Shown here: positions 17,103-26,133 of the stretch, piece by piece
Layout of the letters: every line of letters starts with the position of its first letter
Numbering within the stretch: the stretch's first letter is position 1
Assembly (NCBI RefSeq): GCF_029067145.1
Contig: NZ_JAIEFA010000040.1
Coordinates: 1 to 50,164 of the forward strand
DNA length: 50,164 bases
Source: Helicobacter sp.
Lineage (GTDB): Bacteria > Campylobacterota > Campylobacteria > Campylobacterales > Helicobacteraceae
Direction of reading: 5' to 3'
Program-made: the position numbers and the translations under genes
Notes under the pieces: model-generated
Database searches by the model: none
Told to the model about the DNA's origin: nothing
The model's input: the letters and a program-made list of their open reading frames with translations, nothing else

Positions 17103-18224
17103 ATGATAGAGAATCCCTACATTGATACTTACCGCGATACGCAAACTATTACACGCACTTTTAATGCCCTAAAAACATTAAGTAAAAATTTAACAAAACC
17201 TTTAAAAATTATGGAAGTTTGTGGCGGACATACACATACAATTATGAAATACGCCTTACCAGAACTTTTGCCTGATAAAATAGAATTTGTGCATGGACCG
17301 GGCTGTCCTGTGTGTGTAATGCCAAAAAATCGGATTGATTGTGCTTATAAAATTGCAAGCCAAAAAGATGTGATTTTAGTTACGCTTGGAGATATGATTA
17401 AAGTGCCCGGAAGCTATGGAAGCCTACAAAACGCAAGAGCAAAAGGACTTGATGTGCGTTTTGTTTATTCTCCTTTGGAGGTTTTAAAAATTGCCAAAGA
17501 GAATCCCACAAAACGTGTCGTGTATTTTGCTATTGGTTTTGAGACGACAACCCCAATGTCTGCCGCGCTCTTAGAGCGGGTTATCGCTTTGGGATTCCAC
17601 AATATTTCGCTGCATTGCAATCACGTTTTAGTGCCACCTCCCCTTGAGGCAATTTTAAGCGCACCAGATTGCCAGATTGGCGCATTGCTAGCACCTTCTC
17701 ACGTGAGTGTGATTACAGGCTCTCAAATCTACCAACCTCTTTTGGAAAAATTTAAGATTCCTATTGTGGTTTGCGGATTTGAGCCCGTAGATGTAGGAGA
17801 AAGCCTTTTAAGCATTGTCCAACAAGTGCTACACAAAACACCCAAAATAGAAACGCAGTATGCACGCAGCGTAACTGCACAAGGCAATCTAAAGGCTCAA
17901 GAACTTGTCCAACATTATTTTGAACTAGACGATAGCTTTTATTGGCGCGGACTTGGAGAGATTCCTCATTCCTCTTTGCGTCTCAAAAAAGAGTTTGCAA
18001 ACTACGACGCAAGCATTCTTTTCAAAGAACATTTAGGCGGAATCGCAAAGGAAGAGCATAAGGGTTGCTTATGTGGAGAGATTCTAAAGGGAAACAAAAA
18101 GCCTTTTGATTGCAAACTTTTTGGTAAATTTTGCAATCCACAAAATCCCTTAGGAAGTTGTATGGTTAGCAGCGAAGGGGCTTGTGCTGCGTATTATAAA
18201 TATCAAGGAATGCGCCCTGCTTGA
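17103..18224 (+). CDS. hypD: Hydrogenase maturation factor HypD
   Basis: HypD carries an iron-sulfur cluster and helps build the Fe(CN)2CO group of NiFe hydrogenase together with HypC, HypE and HypF. The 373-residue protein has the key cysteines: Cys40 in MEVCGGHTH, and Cys68 and Cys71 in HGPGCPVCVMP. It also has the C-terminal cluster motifs CLCGEIL and KFCNPQNPLGSCMVSSEGAC. TTG at 17100 is in frame, but ATG 17103 matches the family start. In H. pylori, hypD lies with hypB and hypC; here it stands alone between a lipoprotein and a helicase. The partners must be encoded elsewhere. Confidence 0.95.
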   Translation: MIENPYIDTYRDTQTITRTFNALKTLSKNLTKPLKIMEVCGGHTHTIMKYALPELLPDKIEFVHGPGCPVCVMPKNRIDCAYKIASQKDVILVTLGDMIKVPGSYGSLQNARAKGLDVRFVYSPLEVLKIAKENPTKRVVYFAIGFETTTPMSAALLERVIALGFHNISLHCNHVLVPPPLEAILSAPDCQIGALLAPSHVSVITGSQIYQPLLEKFKIPIVVCGFEPVDVGESLLSIVQQVLHKTPKIETQYARSVTAQGNLKAQELVQHYFELDDSFYWRGLGEIPHSSLRLKKEFANYDASILFKEHLGGIAKEEHKGCLCGEILKGNKKPFDCKLFGKFCNPQNPLGSCMVSSEGACAAYYKYQGMRPA

Positions 18225-19914
18225 TTTAACTCCTCAAACGCAAGATTTCTTAGTTTGCGCAGCAGAAAATTATTTGCAATATATGCAAGCTTATGATAAG
18301 GGTTTTGAGATTGTCAAGATTCAAAGTATTTCCAAAGATATTTTTGGATTGAGCTTACAGCTAGAATACAAGCTTAAAAGCACAGAAAGCCTGATTTTGC
18401 GTACTTCATCAGAGGAATTTATATTAGAGAAAGAATCCGAAGACGAGATTAGCATTCTCTCCTATGATGAAAAATCCAAAGTGCTTAGTTTAAGTGTGGA
18501 AGAAAGGCTTTGTAAAAAGTTATTCTCACAAAGAGAATCGCTGCAACTTATTTCGGATTTAAAATTCCTCGTTCAAAATGTCATCAATTTCTATCTCCAA
18601 GAACATACCTTAAAGCTTCCTACGATTCCACCTCTTTTGAAGCCTGACATTGAATCCTTAAAAGACTTGCCAACTCCACCGCATTTAGAACAGCTCCGCG
18701 CGCTTCAAGGAATCTTTGAAACTCCCTTTTGCTATGTTTGGGGGGCTGCGGGTAGTGGCAAAACAAAAGTCGTGCTTTTGCACGCTCTTGCGTTTTATCT
18801 CAAGGCAAATTGCAAAGTGGCGATTCTCGCTCCGACAAACAACGCACTAGAACAATGCTTAACAACTCTAATTTCCAATTTAGATGAAATCGGAATTGAA
18901 ACTTCTAAAATCTTAAGACTTGGCACTCCTAGCCAAAGATTCGCCGAAAATTTCCCTAAAAATTGTGATTTGTTGCTAGAGAATAAAGCTATAGATTATA
19001 AAAAATCCTTGCAAGATTCCTTAGTTGTCGCAATGACTTTGGATACTTTTTTGCGCAGAAGTGATTTGCATACAATAGACTTTAAACATTTTTTCATTGA
19101 TGAAGCAGGTTTTTCACCGCTGATAAAAACTCTGCCCCTATGCGCGTTTAACAAACCCATTACACTGCTAGGAGACCATAAACAACTCCAACCTGTGTGT
19201 ATATTAAATTCTACTCATCTCAAAGAATCGCAATGGAAACCCTCAAGATTATGGCAGTATTCTTCGCTTTTTATGGAAAAATTTTTCAAGGCTCAAGGGG
19301 ATTTTGAAGAGGAAAATTTCTTTTTGGATTCCACCTCTCCTAGCGAAAATCCTCCAATTTCGCAAGTTTTTACTTTGACACAAACCTATCGTTATGGTAA
19401 TAATCTCGCGCATTTGCTCAATGCCTATATTTATAAAAACAACCTTCAAGGTTTAAACGCAAAAACTTATTTGCACTGCTTAGACATTTCACAAATGCCA
19501 AAAACACAGCCTTTAGATAAGGCAAACTATAATGAAGCCTTGCAATGTTGCAATTTAGCGCGTGAATTTCTAAACGCACATCAAGATTTTGCGATTCTCA
19601 CACCTTTTGTAAATCAGAGGCAATTAATCCTAAAAACAATGCCTGCGCTTTATAAAGAAGAATGCGTTTGGACGATTCATTCCTCACAAGGACAAGAATT
19701 TGATTATGTTCTTTTTTCCCCTGTCATCTTGCATTATCATCTGAATGATTCTAGCAATCAAAAAGCACTTTTTGCGCTCAATGTTGCCTTTTCGCGGGCT
19801 AAAAAGGGAATTATTTTAATTTGCGATAAAACCTATTGGTTAAAACAAAAAAATCAATTTTTAAGTCAATTAGTGCAAATTGCCAAACCTTATAATAAAA
19901 ATTTTTTGATATAA
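18184..19914 (+). CDS. Superfamily 1 (UPF1-like) DNA/RNA helicase
   Basis: The protein of up to 576 residues has the SF1B helicase motifs in order. Walker A GAAGSGKT is near 187-194, Walker B FFIDEAGF near 303-310 followed by LLGDHKQLQPV, motif IV-like TQTYRYG, motif V IHSSQGQEFDYV, and motif VI NVAFSRAKKG. The N-terminal ~160 residues are unassigned. The start is uncertain. GTG 18184 has GAAGGGG only three bases away, and AAGGA at 18205-18209 precedes no ATG, GTG or TTG in this frame (only CTG 18217). Either choice overlaps the hypD end by 8 to 41 bases. Substrate and role are unknown; this family repairs DNA or remodels RNA. Confidence 0.8.
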   Translation: MLRIINIKECALLDLTPQTQDFLVCAAENYLQYMQAYDKGFEIVKIQSISKDIFGLSLQLEYKLKSTESLILRTSSEEFILEKESEDEISILSYDEKSKVLSLSVEERLCKKLFSQRESLQLISDLKFLVQNVINFYLQEHTLKLPTIPPLLKPDIESLKDLPTPPHLEQLRALQGIFETPFCYVWGAAGSGKTKVVLLHALAFYLKANCKVAILAPTNNALEQCLTTLISNLDEIGIETSKILRLGTPSQRFAENFPKNCDLLLENKAIDYKKSLQDSLVVAMTLDTFLRRSDLHTIDFKHFFIDEAGFSPLIKTLPLCAFNKPITLLGDHKQLQPVCILNSTHLKESQWKPSRLWQYSSLFMEKFFKAQGDFEEENFFLDSTSPSENPPISQVFTLTQTYRYGNNLAHLLNAYIYKNNLQGLNAKTYLHCLDISQMPKTQPLDKANYNEALQCCNLAREFLNAHQDFAILTPFVNQRQLILKTMPALYKEECVWTIHSSQGQEFDYVLFSPVILHYHLNDSSNQKALFALNVAFSRAKKGIILICDKTYWLKQKNQFLSQLVQIAKPYNKNFLI

Positions 19915-19915
19915 T
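19910..19915 (+). promoter_or_regulatory. -10 promoter element (TATAAT) for the cold-shock/pseudo-receiver gene
   Basis: TTGATATAAT contains a perfect TATAAT at 19910-19915 with an upstream TG. It lies at the 3' end of the helicase gene, 25 bases before the next ATG (19940). That implies a short leader and independent transcription of the downstream gene. Confidence 0.6.
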
Positions 19916-19939
19916 CAGAATTTTATTATAAGGCGTAGA

Positions 19940-21376
19940 ATGAATGGTTTTTTGGTTGGATTAAATGCGCAAAAAAAGCGCGGTTTAATTGAGCAGGCAC
20001 ACAACAAACGCAAATTTGAATTTGACTTACGCGTATGGGACGGAGATTTCAAAGAAATTACGCCCAATATGGAAGTAGAATTTGAACTCACAGACGACAA
20101 GAAACAAGTGAGTGTTGTGCGTCCTAAAAAAGTTCCGCTAGAGGAATTTGTGATTCACCAAACTAAAAGTATAAAAGATTGTATTTATGATTATTTTGGT
20201 GGAACTGAAAATCTCATCAAACATTATGAAAAAGACATTAACTCCAATAAAGATTTGGATTTTTTACGCATTAAAAGATTCTTATTTACGGCTTATAATG
20301 ACCTTTTTGAGCTAGATAGCACGATTCCAAACTTGGCTTTAAGCAACCTTAAATCCGAGCTTGGAAAATTAGACAGAGAATATGAATCTTTTATCAAAAA
20401 ATCGTCTTATCCTCCACAATATTCTTATGAAAAAATATTTCTTGCACATCAAATTGAATTTGTTAAAAATGAAGAATTAATCCAAACCACTCAATCTATC
20501 ATCAAAAGCACTGCAATCCAGCAAGCTTCTATGGGAGAGGCACTTAAAAATATGGAAAATCAATTTGCTGCACGGCACGACAAAGGTAGTGCAAGCTATC
20601 TCCAAGCACAAAACAACCTCAAAAACTTCCGCAAACGTTATGTGGATTTACTACATTATCTCTCCCAACAAAAGGAAAAATTAGCCAAAATTACTAAAGC
20701 GGGAGAAGAATTTTCAGAAAAGTTTTTTGAACCTTTTTTGAAAAATTATTTGCCTCTCACAAAAGAATTGAAAAAAGACTTTATTAAGCTTTTAAATGCC
20801 AAAGCGTATGATTTAGACTTTTTATTGTGGCAGAGGGCAAAACGAAGCCTAAGCGTGCGAAGATTCTTTATTGAAGCAGGAATCACAGGCACTTATAGCT
20901 CTAAAACATTCTTGAAATATTTTTTGCGCAGCTTAGACCATAATAAGATTCGCAAAGAAACCAAAGGGCTTTTTGATTTACTTAAATACCTTGAAGCTTT
21001 TTCTAAGAGAAATATTTTGTTGATTCAAGAAGACCCCAAAGATGGCAAATATTACAAAGAATACCTAAAAAATTTTGACAGCGATTTACAAGTTTCTACC
21101 TCCAGCGACCCGCGAGACAATCTGCGTTTATCTCAACCATTGGAGTTTCATGTTGTTGTAATGGAATGGGAAGTCAAGGAAATGGATATTTTGACTTTCC
21201 GACAAAAATATATTGAAATGTTTAAGGATTCTGTCGGGATTCCTGTTTTTTGCGCCATTATATCCAAAGGAATAAGTGAAGAAACCCTGCAAAATGCTAA
21301 AAAAGAAGGAATCTCTTATTTTGTTACTAAGGGCAGCACAGACCAATTTATTGATATGATGCGTATGATTTTGTAA
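19940..21376 (+). CDS. Cold-shock-like domain protein with C-terminal pseudo-receiver domain
   Basis: The 478-residue protein has three parts. Residues 1-65 resemble a cold-shock OB fold (GFLVGLNAQKKRGLIEQ, then a strand ending VEFELTDDKKQVSVVRP). About 90-350 is helical with coiled-coil stretches. About 355-478 resembles a response-regulator receiver (NILLIQEDPKDGK, VVVMEWEVKEMD, GISYFVTKGSTDQF). The phosphoryl-acceptor Asp appears replaced by Glu409, and the acidic pair is partly kept as E364-D365. Lys464 is in the conserved Lys position. It may therefore be locked in a signalling-on-like state or serve as a binding module. A nucleic-acid binding role is inferred from the cold-shock fold. 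I do not know a gene name. Confidence 0.65.
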   Translation: MNGFLVGLNAQKKRGLIEQAHNKRKFEFDLRVWDGDFKEITPNMEVEFELTDDKKQVSVVRPKKVPLEEFVIHQTKSIKDCIYDYFGGTENLIKHYEKDINSNKDLDFLRIKRFLFTAYNDLFELDSTIPNLALSNLKSELGKLDREYESFIKKSSYPPQYSYEKIFLAHQIEFVKNEELIQTTQSIIKSTAIQQASMGEALKNMENQFAARHDKGSASYLQAQNNLKNFRKRYVDLLHYLSQQKEKLAKITKAGEEFSEKFFEPFLKNYLPLTKELKKDFIKLLNAKAYDLDFLLWQRAKRSLSVRRFFIEAGITGTYSSKTFLKYFLRSLDHNKIRKETKGLFDLLKYLEAFSKRNILLIQEDPKDGKYYKEYLKNFDSDLQVSTSSDPRDNLRLSQPLEFHVVVMEWEVKEMDILTFRQKYIEMFKDSVGIPVFCAIISKGISEETLQNAKKEGISYFVTKGSTDQFIDMMRMIL

Positions 21377-21396
21377 ATTTTACACCTTTTAGGCTA

Positions 21397-21419
21397 AATT
21401 TTGCTACAATAGCAAAATT
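21397..21419. promoter_or_regulatory. Perfect 10-base inverted repeat overlapping a -10 element before hisC
   Basis: AATTTTGCTA and TAGCAAAATT flank a three-base CAA loop. The centre contains TACAAT at 21405-21410, a plausible -10 for hisC and the fliF-fliG-fliH-dxs genes. The repeat could be an operator, or a weak terminator for the preceding gene, but the stem is AT-rich and no long T run follows. Confidence 0.45.
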
Positions 21420-21441
21420 ATTTTACTTGTAGGGCATTTAG

Positions 21442-22545
21442 ATGACTTTTAACACCACGCTTGATTCTATTAAAACCTATGAAGCAGGGAAACCTATTGA
21501 GCTCGTTGTCAGAGAATTTGGAATCCCAGAAAATGAAATCGTCAAACTTGCTTCCAATGAAAATCCTCTGGGGGCTAGCCCAAAAGCAATAGAAGCAATC
21601 ATTCAAAATGCTTGCAATGCACATTTATATCCTGATGATTCTATGTTTGCTTTAAAGGAAGCATTAAGCCAGTTCTACAAAGTCCAAAGCAACGAAATCA
21701 TTATCGGCTCGGGAAGCGACCAAATCATTGAATTTTGTATCCACGCTAAAGCCAATCACAAAAGTAAAATCCTAATGGCAAAAACCACTTTTGCGATGTA
21801 TGAAGTTTATGCCAAAGCCGTAGGGGCAGAAGTCATTCGCACAGCAAGTCATCAACACAATTTAAAGGAATTTTTAGAATCTTATCGGCAACACAAACCA
21901 GAAATAATTTTTTTATGTATTCCCAACAATCCTTTAGGGGAATGCTTGGATTCAAAAGAAACTTTTGATTTCTTACAACAAATAGATGAAAATTGTCTCA
22001 TTGTGATTGACGGAGCTTATCAAGAATACGCAAAAGCAAAAGATTCCGCTAAGGCTATCAATCCAAAAATCCTTATTGAGACATTTCCTAACGCAATTTA
22101 TCTAGGAACATTTTCAAAAGCCTATGGATTGGGCGGTATGCGTATAGGTTATGGAATCGCACAACAAGAGATTATCCAAGCCCTCTTGAAACTTCGCCCG
22201 CCTTTTAATCTCACCACCTTATCTCTAGCAGCGGCACTTGAAGCATTAAGAGACCAAGAGCATATTCAAAAAAGCCTCCAAAACAACCTAATGCAAATGC
22301 CTAGTTTTGAGAATTTTGCTAAGGAAAAAGGATTTTTATATACTCCAAGTTATACCAACTTTATTACCTATTATTTTGAATCTCCACTAGATTCTACACA
22401 AATTGCAGATTATTTATTGCAAAAAGGTATGATTATTAGGAATCTTGCTTCTTATGGTCTCAATGCAATTCGTATTACATTAGGAACACACGAACAAAAC
22501 AAGAAATTTTTTACATTATTTGAACAATATTTAGACAAAAGATAG
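21442..22545 (+). CDS. hisC: Histidinol-phosphate aminotransferase HisC
   Basis: This fold-type I pyridoxal-phosphate aminotransferase acts in histidine synthesis, and related enzymes also accept aromatic amino acids. The 367 residues contain LASNENPLGASPKAIEAI near 35, the glycine-rich IIGSGSDQII, and the cofactor Lys near 226 in GTFSKAYGLGGMRIGYG. The C-terminal arginine region is GLNAIRITLGT. It sits directly before fliF, as in C. jejuni. No other his genes are in the window. Confidence 0.92.
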   Translation: MTFNTTLDSIKTYEAGKPIELVVREFGIPENEIVKLASNENPLGASPKAIEAIIQNACNAHLYPDDSMFALKEALSQFYKVQSNEIIIGSGSDQIIEFCIHAKANHKSKILMAKTTFAMYEVYAKAVGAEVIRTASHQHNLKEFLESYRQHKPEIIFLCIPNNPLGECLDSKETFDFLQQIDENCLIVIDGAYQEYAKAKDSAKAINPKILIETFPNAIYLGTFSKAYGLGGMRIGYGIAQQEIIQALLKLRPPFNLTTLSLAAALEALRDQEHIQKSLQNNLMQMPSFENFAKEKGFLYTPSYTNFITYYFESPLDSTQIADYLLQKGMIIRNLASYGLNAIRITLGTHEQNKKFFTLFEQYLDKR

Positions 22546-22554
22546 GATTAAGCA

Positions 22555-24273
22555 TTGGATTTAAAAGCATTATTTGAACAAATTAGAAACCTTTATAAAA
22601 AACTTAATCAAAAACAAAAAATCGTCATTCTCGCAACTATTGTTGCCGTAGTTGGCTTTATTGCCGCTCTTGTTGTTTGGAATTCCACCAATAAAGCAGG
22701 AGTATTATATCCGGGCTATGCGGTATTGTTTGAAGGTGTAAGTCCAGAAGATGGCGCACTAATTGTCCAACAGCTTCAGCAAGATAGAATCCCTTACAAA
22801 ATCCCAAAAGACAATACAATTCTAATTCCTCAAGAGTCTGTCTATGAACAGAGAATGAAATTAGCAAGCAATGGAATCCCAAAAAGTAGCAAAATTGGAT
22901 TTGAAATTTTTGATACTAAAGATTTTGGAGCGACAGATTTTGACCAACGCATTAAATATTTACGCGCATTAGAGGGAGAATTATCGCGCACGATTGAGAG
23001 CCTCGCACCCATTCAAAAAGCCACAGTGCATTTAGCGCAACCAGAAAAAACCGTGTTTGTAAGCGAGCAAACACCGCCTACGGCTTCTGTTGTCCTTGCT
23101 TTTAAACCCGCCCAAAGTTTAACACCCAAACAGATTTCAGGAATCAAAAATATCGTCTCCTCTGCGATTCCAAATTTAACTATTGAAAATGTTGAAGTCG
23201 TAAATGAAAAGGGTGAGCCGCTAAGCGAATTAGATGAACTAGGAGGAGCAAGGGAGCTTGCCGCAGCACAACTACGTTATAAAACCAATTTTGAACAAAC
23301 TTTAGAAGAAAAAATTGTTAATATTCTAGCTCCTATCACAGGCGGGAGAGAGGGCGTAGTAGCAAAGGTTACAGCAGAATTTGACTTCGCGCAAAAAGAA
23401 AGCACACAGGAATATTATGACCCAAACAATGTCGTGCGTAGCATTCAAGATTTAGAAGAAAAACGTGAGGGATTCCGACCAAAAGAAATTGGGGGAGTGC
23501 CCGGAGTTGTGAGCAACATCGGACCTGTGCAGGGCTTAGAAGACGATGACACGAAAGAAAAATATGAAAAAACCCAAAACACGACCAACTTTGAAATTAG
23601 TAAAACAATTTCCAATATCAAAGGAGAGTTTGCTACGATTCGCAGGCTTTCTGCTGCAGTTGTCGTAGATGGTAAATACTCCAAACAATTAGATGAAGAA
23701 GGGGTAGAAAAACTAGAATATACTGCTCTCAATGATGAGGAAATGGAACAAATTTCAGCTCTTGTGCGTCAAGCCATTGGTTACAGCCAACAAAGAGGCG
23801 ATGAAGTTTCCGTCAGCAATTTTCAATTAAATGGACAATTATCCGGATTCAAAGCGCGCACACCTTTAGAAAGATTCCTAGAAACTGCATCTGCACTTTT
23901 AGCGCCTTTTATGCCTCTGCTAAAATACGCTATTGTGGGCTTGATTCTATTTTTCTTTTACAAAAAAGTCATTGTGCCTTTCAGCGAGCGTATGCTTGAA
24001 GCAAGAGCAGACGAGGAAGAAGAGCTTGAATCTCTTATCAAAATTGATGAAGATGAAGAAGAAAATAGCGACCGACTTAATGAAGTGCGGCGCAGAATTG
24101 AAGACCAACTTGGCTTTGGTAGCGGAAATGAAGATGAGATTAAATACAATGTTTTATTAGAAAAAATCAAGGAAATTGCAATGGAAAAACCAGCCGAACT
24201 TGCAAATCTTTTTCAAACCCTAGTGCATGATGAACTTGGGCTTGATAATATGGGTGGAGGAGGAAAACACTAA
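22555..24273 (+). CDS. fliF: Flagellar MS-ring protein FliF
   Basis: FliF builds the membrane ring on which the basal body and export gate assemble. The 572-residue protein has a first membrane helix (about 22-43), the FliF ring domains (about 45-300, with DQRIKYLRALEGELSRTIE and the ATVHLAQPEK segment), and a second helix (about 450-470). An acidic C-terminal tail follows that binds FliG. The start is TTG with AGGA at 22544-22547, which overlaps the hisC stop. The stop shares one base with the fliG ATG. Confidence 0.95.
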   Translation: MDLKALFEQIRNLYKKLNQKQKIVILATIVAVVGFIAALVVWNSTNKAGVLYPGYAVLFEGVSPEDGALIVQQLQQDRIPYKIPKDNTILIPQESVYEQRMKLASNGIPKSSKIGFEIFDTKDFGATDFDQRIKYLRALEGELSRTIESLAPIQKATVHLAQPEKTVFVSEQTPPTASVVLAFKPAQSLTPKQISGIKNIVSSAIPNLTIENVEVVNEKGEPLSELDELGGARELAAAQLRYKTNFEQTLEEKIVNILAPITGGREGVVAKVTAEFDFAQKESTQEYYDPNNVVRSIQDLEEKREGFRPKEIGGVPGVVSNIGPVQGLEDDDTKEKYEKTQNTTNFEISKTISNIKGEFATIRRLSAAVVVDGKYSKQLDEEGVEKLEYTALNDEEMEQISALVRQAIGYSQQRGDEVSVSNFQLNGQLSGFKARTPLERFLETASALLAPFMPLLKYAIVGLILFFFYKKVIVPFSERMLEARADEEEELESLIKIDEDEEENSDRLNEVRRRIEDQLGFGSGNEDEIKYNVLLEKIKEIAMEKPAELANLFQTLVHDELGLDNMGGGGKH

Positions 24274-25307
24274 TGCCTTCAATTACATTAAGTCCGCGAC
24301 AACAAGCACAATACGATGAATTTTCAATGGCGGAAAAAATCGCGATTCTGCTTGTGCAATTAGGTGATGAAATCACAGGTGAGATTTTTTCAAATTTAGA
24401 TTTGGATTCTATTACTGAAGTTTCTAAATATATTGCGCAAAATTCAGGAATAGACAAGGCGCTTGGTGGAGCAGTCTTAGAGGAATTTTATGCTATTTTT
24501 CAATCCAATCAATACATCTCCACAGGCGGTTTTGAATACGCCAAAGAATTGCTTTATCGCACATTGGGACCAGAAGCAGCAAAAAAGGTTTTGGACAAGC
24601 TTGCCAAATCTATGCAATCCTCCCAAAACTTTGCTTATCTTTCGCGTGTGCGCCCGCAACAATTATCTGATTTTATTATTCACGAACACCCACAAACCAT
24701 TGCTCTTATCCTAGCGCATATGGACCCGACCAATGCGGCAGAAACATTAAACTTTTTCTCCGATGATTTGCGCGCAGAAATTGCGATTCGTATGGCAAAC
24801 TTAGGCGATATTTCCCCCAATGTCGTTAAGCGCGTTTCTACCGTGTTGGAAAACAAATTAGAATCACTCACAAGCTACAAAGTAGAAGTGGGTGGAATCC
24901 GCGCAGTTGCAGAGGTTTTCAACCGCTTAGGACAAAAGGCAGCCAAAGCAACGATTGCTTATATTGAGCAGATTGACGACCAATTAGCTGCTGCTATTAA
25001 AGAGATGATGTTTACTTTTGAAGATATTGAAAAATTAGACAACAATGCAATTCGTGAGATTCTTAAAATCATTGACAAAAAAGACCTCATTTTGGCTCTT
25101 AAAGCTTCTCCAGAGGAGTTAAAACAAAAATTTATGTCCAATATGTCCCAAAGGGCAGGAGAACAATTCTTAGAGGAAATGCAATTTTTAGGTGCAGTAA
25201 AAGTTAAAGATGTAGAGGCAGCTCAACGTAGAATTGTAGAAACCGTCCAATCACTTTCAGAGCAAGGCATAATCCAAATCGGCGAACAAGAGGATACCAT
25301 TGAATAA
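24273..25307 (+). CDS. fliG: Flagellar motor switch protein FliG
   Basis: FliG is the rotor protein that receives torque from MotA. The 344 residues show the N-terminal FliF-binding domain, the middle-domain EHPQ motif (HEHPQTIALILAHMD, about 130-145) and the C-terminal torque domain with its charged helix (FTFEDIEKLDNNAIREIL). It begins in the fliF stop codon (TAATG) and overlaps the fliH start by eight bases. Confidence 0.96.
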   Translation: MPSITLSPRQQAQYDEFSMAEKIAILLVQLGDEITGEIFSNLDLDSITEVSKYIAQNSGIDKALGGAVLEEFYAIFQSNQYISTGGFEYAKELLYRTLGPEAAKKVLDKLAKSMQSSQNFAYLSRVRPQQLSDFIIHEHPQTIALILAHMDPTNAAETLNFFSDDLRAEIAIRMANLGDISPNVVKRVSTVLENKLESLTSYKVEVGGIRAVAEVFNRLGQKAAKATIAYIEQIDDQLAAAIKEMMFTFEDIEKLDNNAIREILKIIDKKDLILALKASPEELKQKFMSNMSQRAGEQFLEEMQFLGAVKVKDVEAAQRRIVETVQSLSEQGIIQIGEQEDTIE

Positions 25308-26133
25308 TATTAACGAACATGAAAATATCATTACAGAGGCACACAAAGAGAGGCACGATATTAAAAAATACAATTTTAGAAATATGGAAATTTCTAAAAA
25401 ATCAGAAAAACAGACACAATCTAATGCAGAACCACAAGCAGTTGAGGCTCCCCAACCCACTATGCAAGTTGCAGAAACACCTAAACCAGCAGAACCAAGC
25501 ATTGATGCACCTGCACTGAAGCTTTTTGAAACCGAAGTGATTGATAAAATCCTACAAAAAAGCGACCAGCTAGCACAATCTTTGCAAAAATTACAAGAAC
25601 AATTTGACAAACAGGAAAAAGAAATTAACGAAAAGGTTAATGCAGCTAAAATAGAAGCTAAAGAGCAAGGCGTCAATGAGGGCTACAAACAAGCCAAACA
25701 AGAATTAGAAACACAAATCAATAGCCAAAAAGAACTTTATGCTTTGAGCATTCAGCGCATTGATAACAATATTGCAGAATCCAAAAACCATATTCTAAGC
25801 CTAGAAAAAGAGCTAAGTTCTATTGCACTAGATATTGCCAAAGAAGTGATTTCCGCAGAAATCAGCACCAATAGTGCAAAAATCGCTTCCTCTTTAGCAC
25901 GCACCCTTTTGCAAGATTTATCACAAAATACACAAGTAACCCTAAAAGTCTTTCCCGGTGATTTAGAAGACCTCAAAGAATCCCTTAAGGATTTGAATTA
26001 CATTACCTTGGAAGCCGACCAAGCAATCGCCAAAGGAGGCGTTGTGATTTTAAGTAGTGAGGGAAATATTGATGGGGATATTTTCACGCGTTTTGAAACC
26101 TTAAAAAAATCCATTTTGGAGAATAAACTATAA
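25300..26133 (+). CDS. fliH: Flagellar assembly protein FliH
   Basis: FliH is the stator-like regulator of the export ATPase FliI. The 277-residue protein has a low-complexity Glu/Pro/Ala N-terminus, a coiled coil (about 70-165) with the ATP-synthase b-subunit-like segment, and a C-terminal ALDIAKEVISAEI domain. The start is TTG at 25300 with AGAGGA five bases upstream; the first ATG would drop 28 residues. The gene overlaps fliG, and its stop shares a base with the dxs ATG. Confidence 0.88.
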   Translation: MNNINEHENIITEAHKERHDIKKYNFRNMEISKKSEKQTQSNAEPQAVEAPQPTMQVAETPKPAEPSIDAPALKLFETEVIDKILQKSDQLAQSLQKLQEQFDKQEKEINEKVNAAKIEAKEQGVNEGYKQAKQELETQINSQKELYALSIQRIDNNIAESKNHILSLEKELSSIALDIAKEVISAEISTNSAKIASSLARTLLQDLSQNTQVTLKVFPGDLEDLKESLKDLNYITLEADQAIAKGGVVILSSEGNIDGDIFTRFETLKKSILENKL

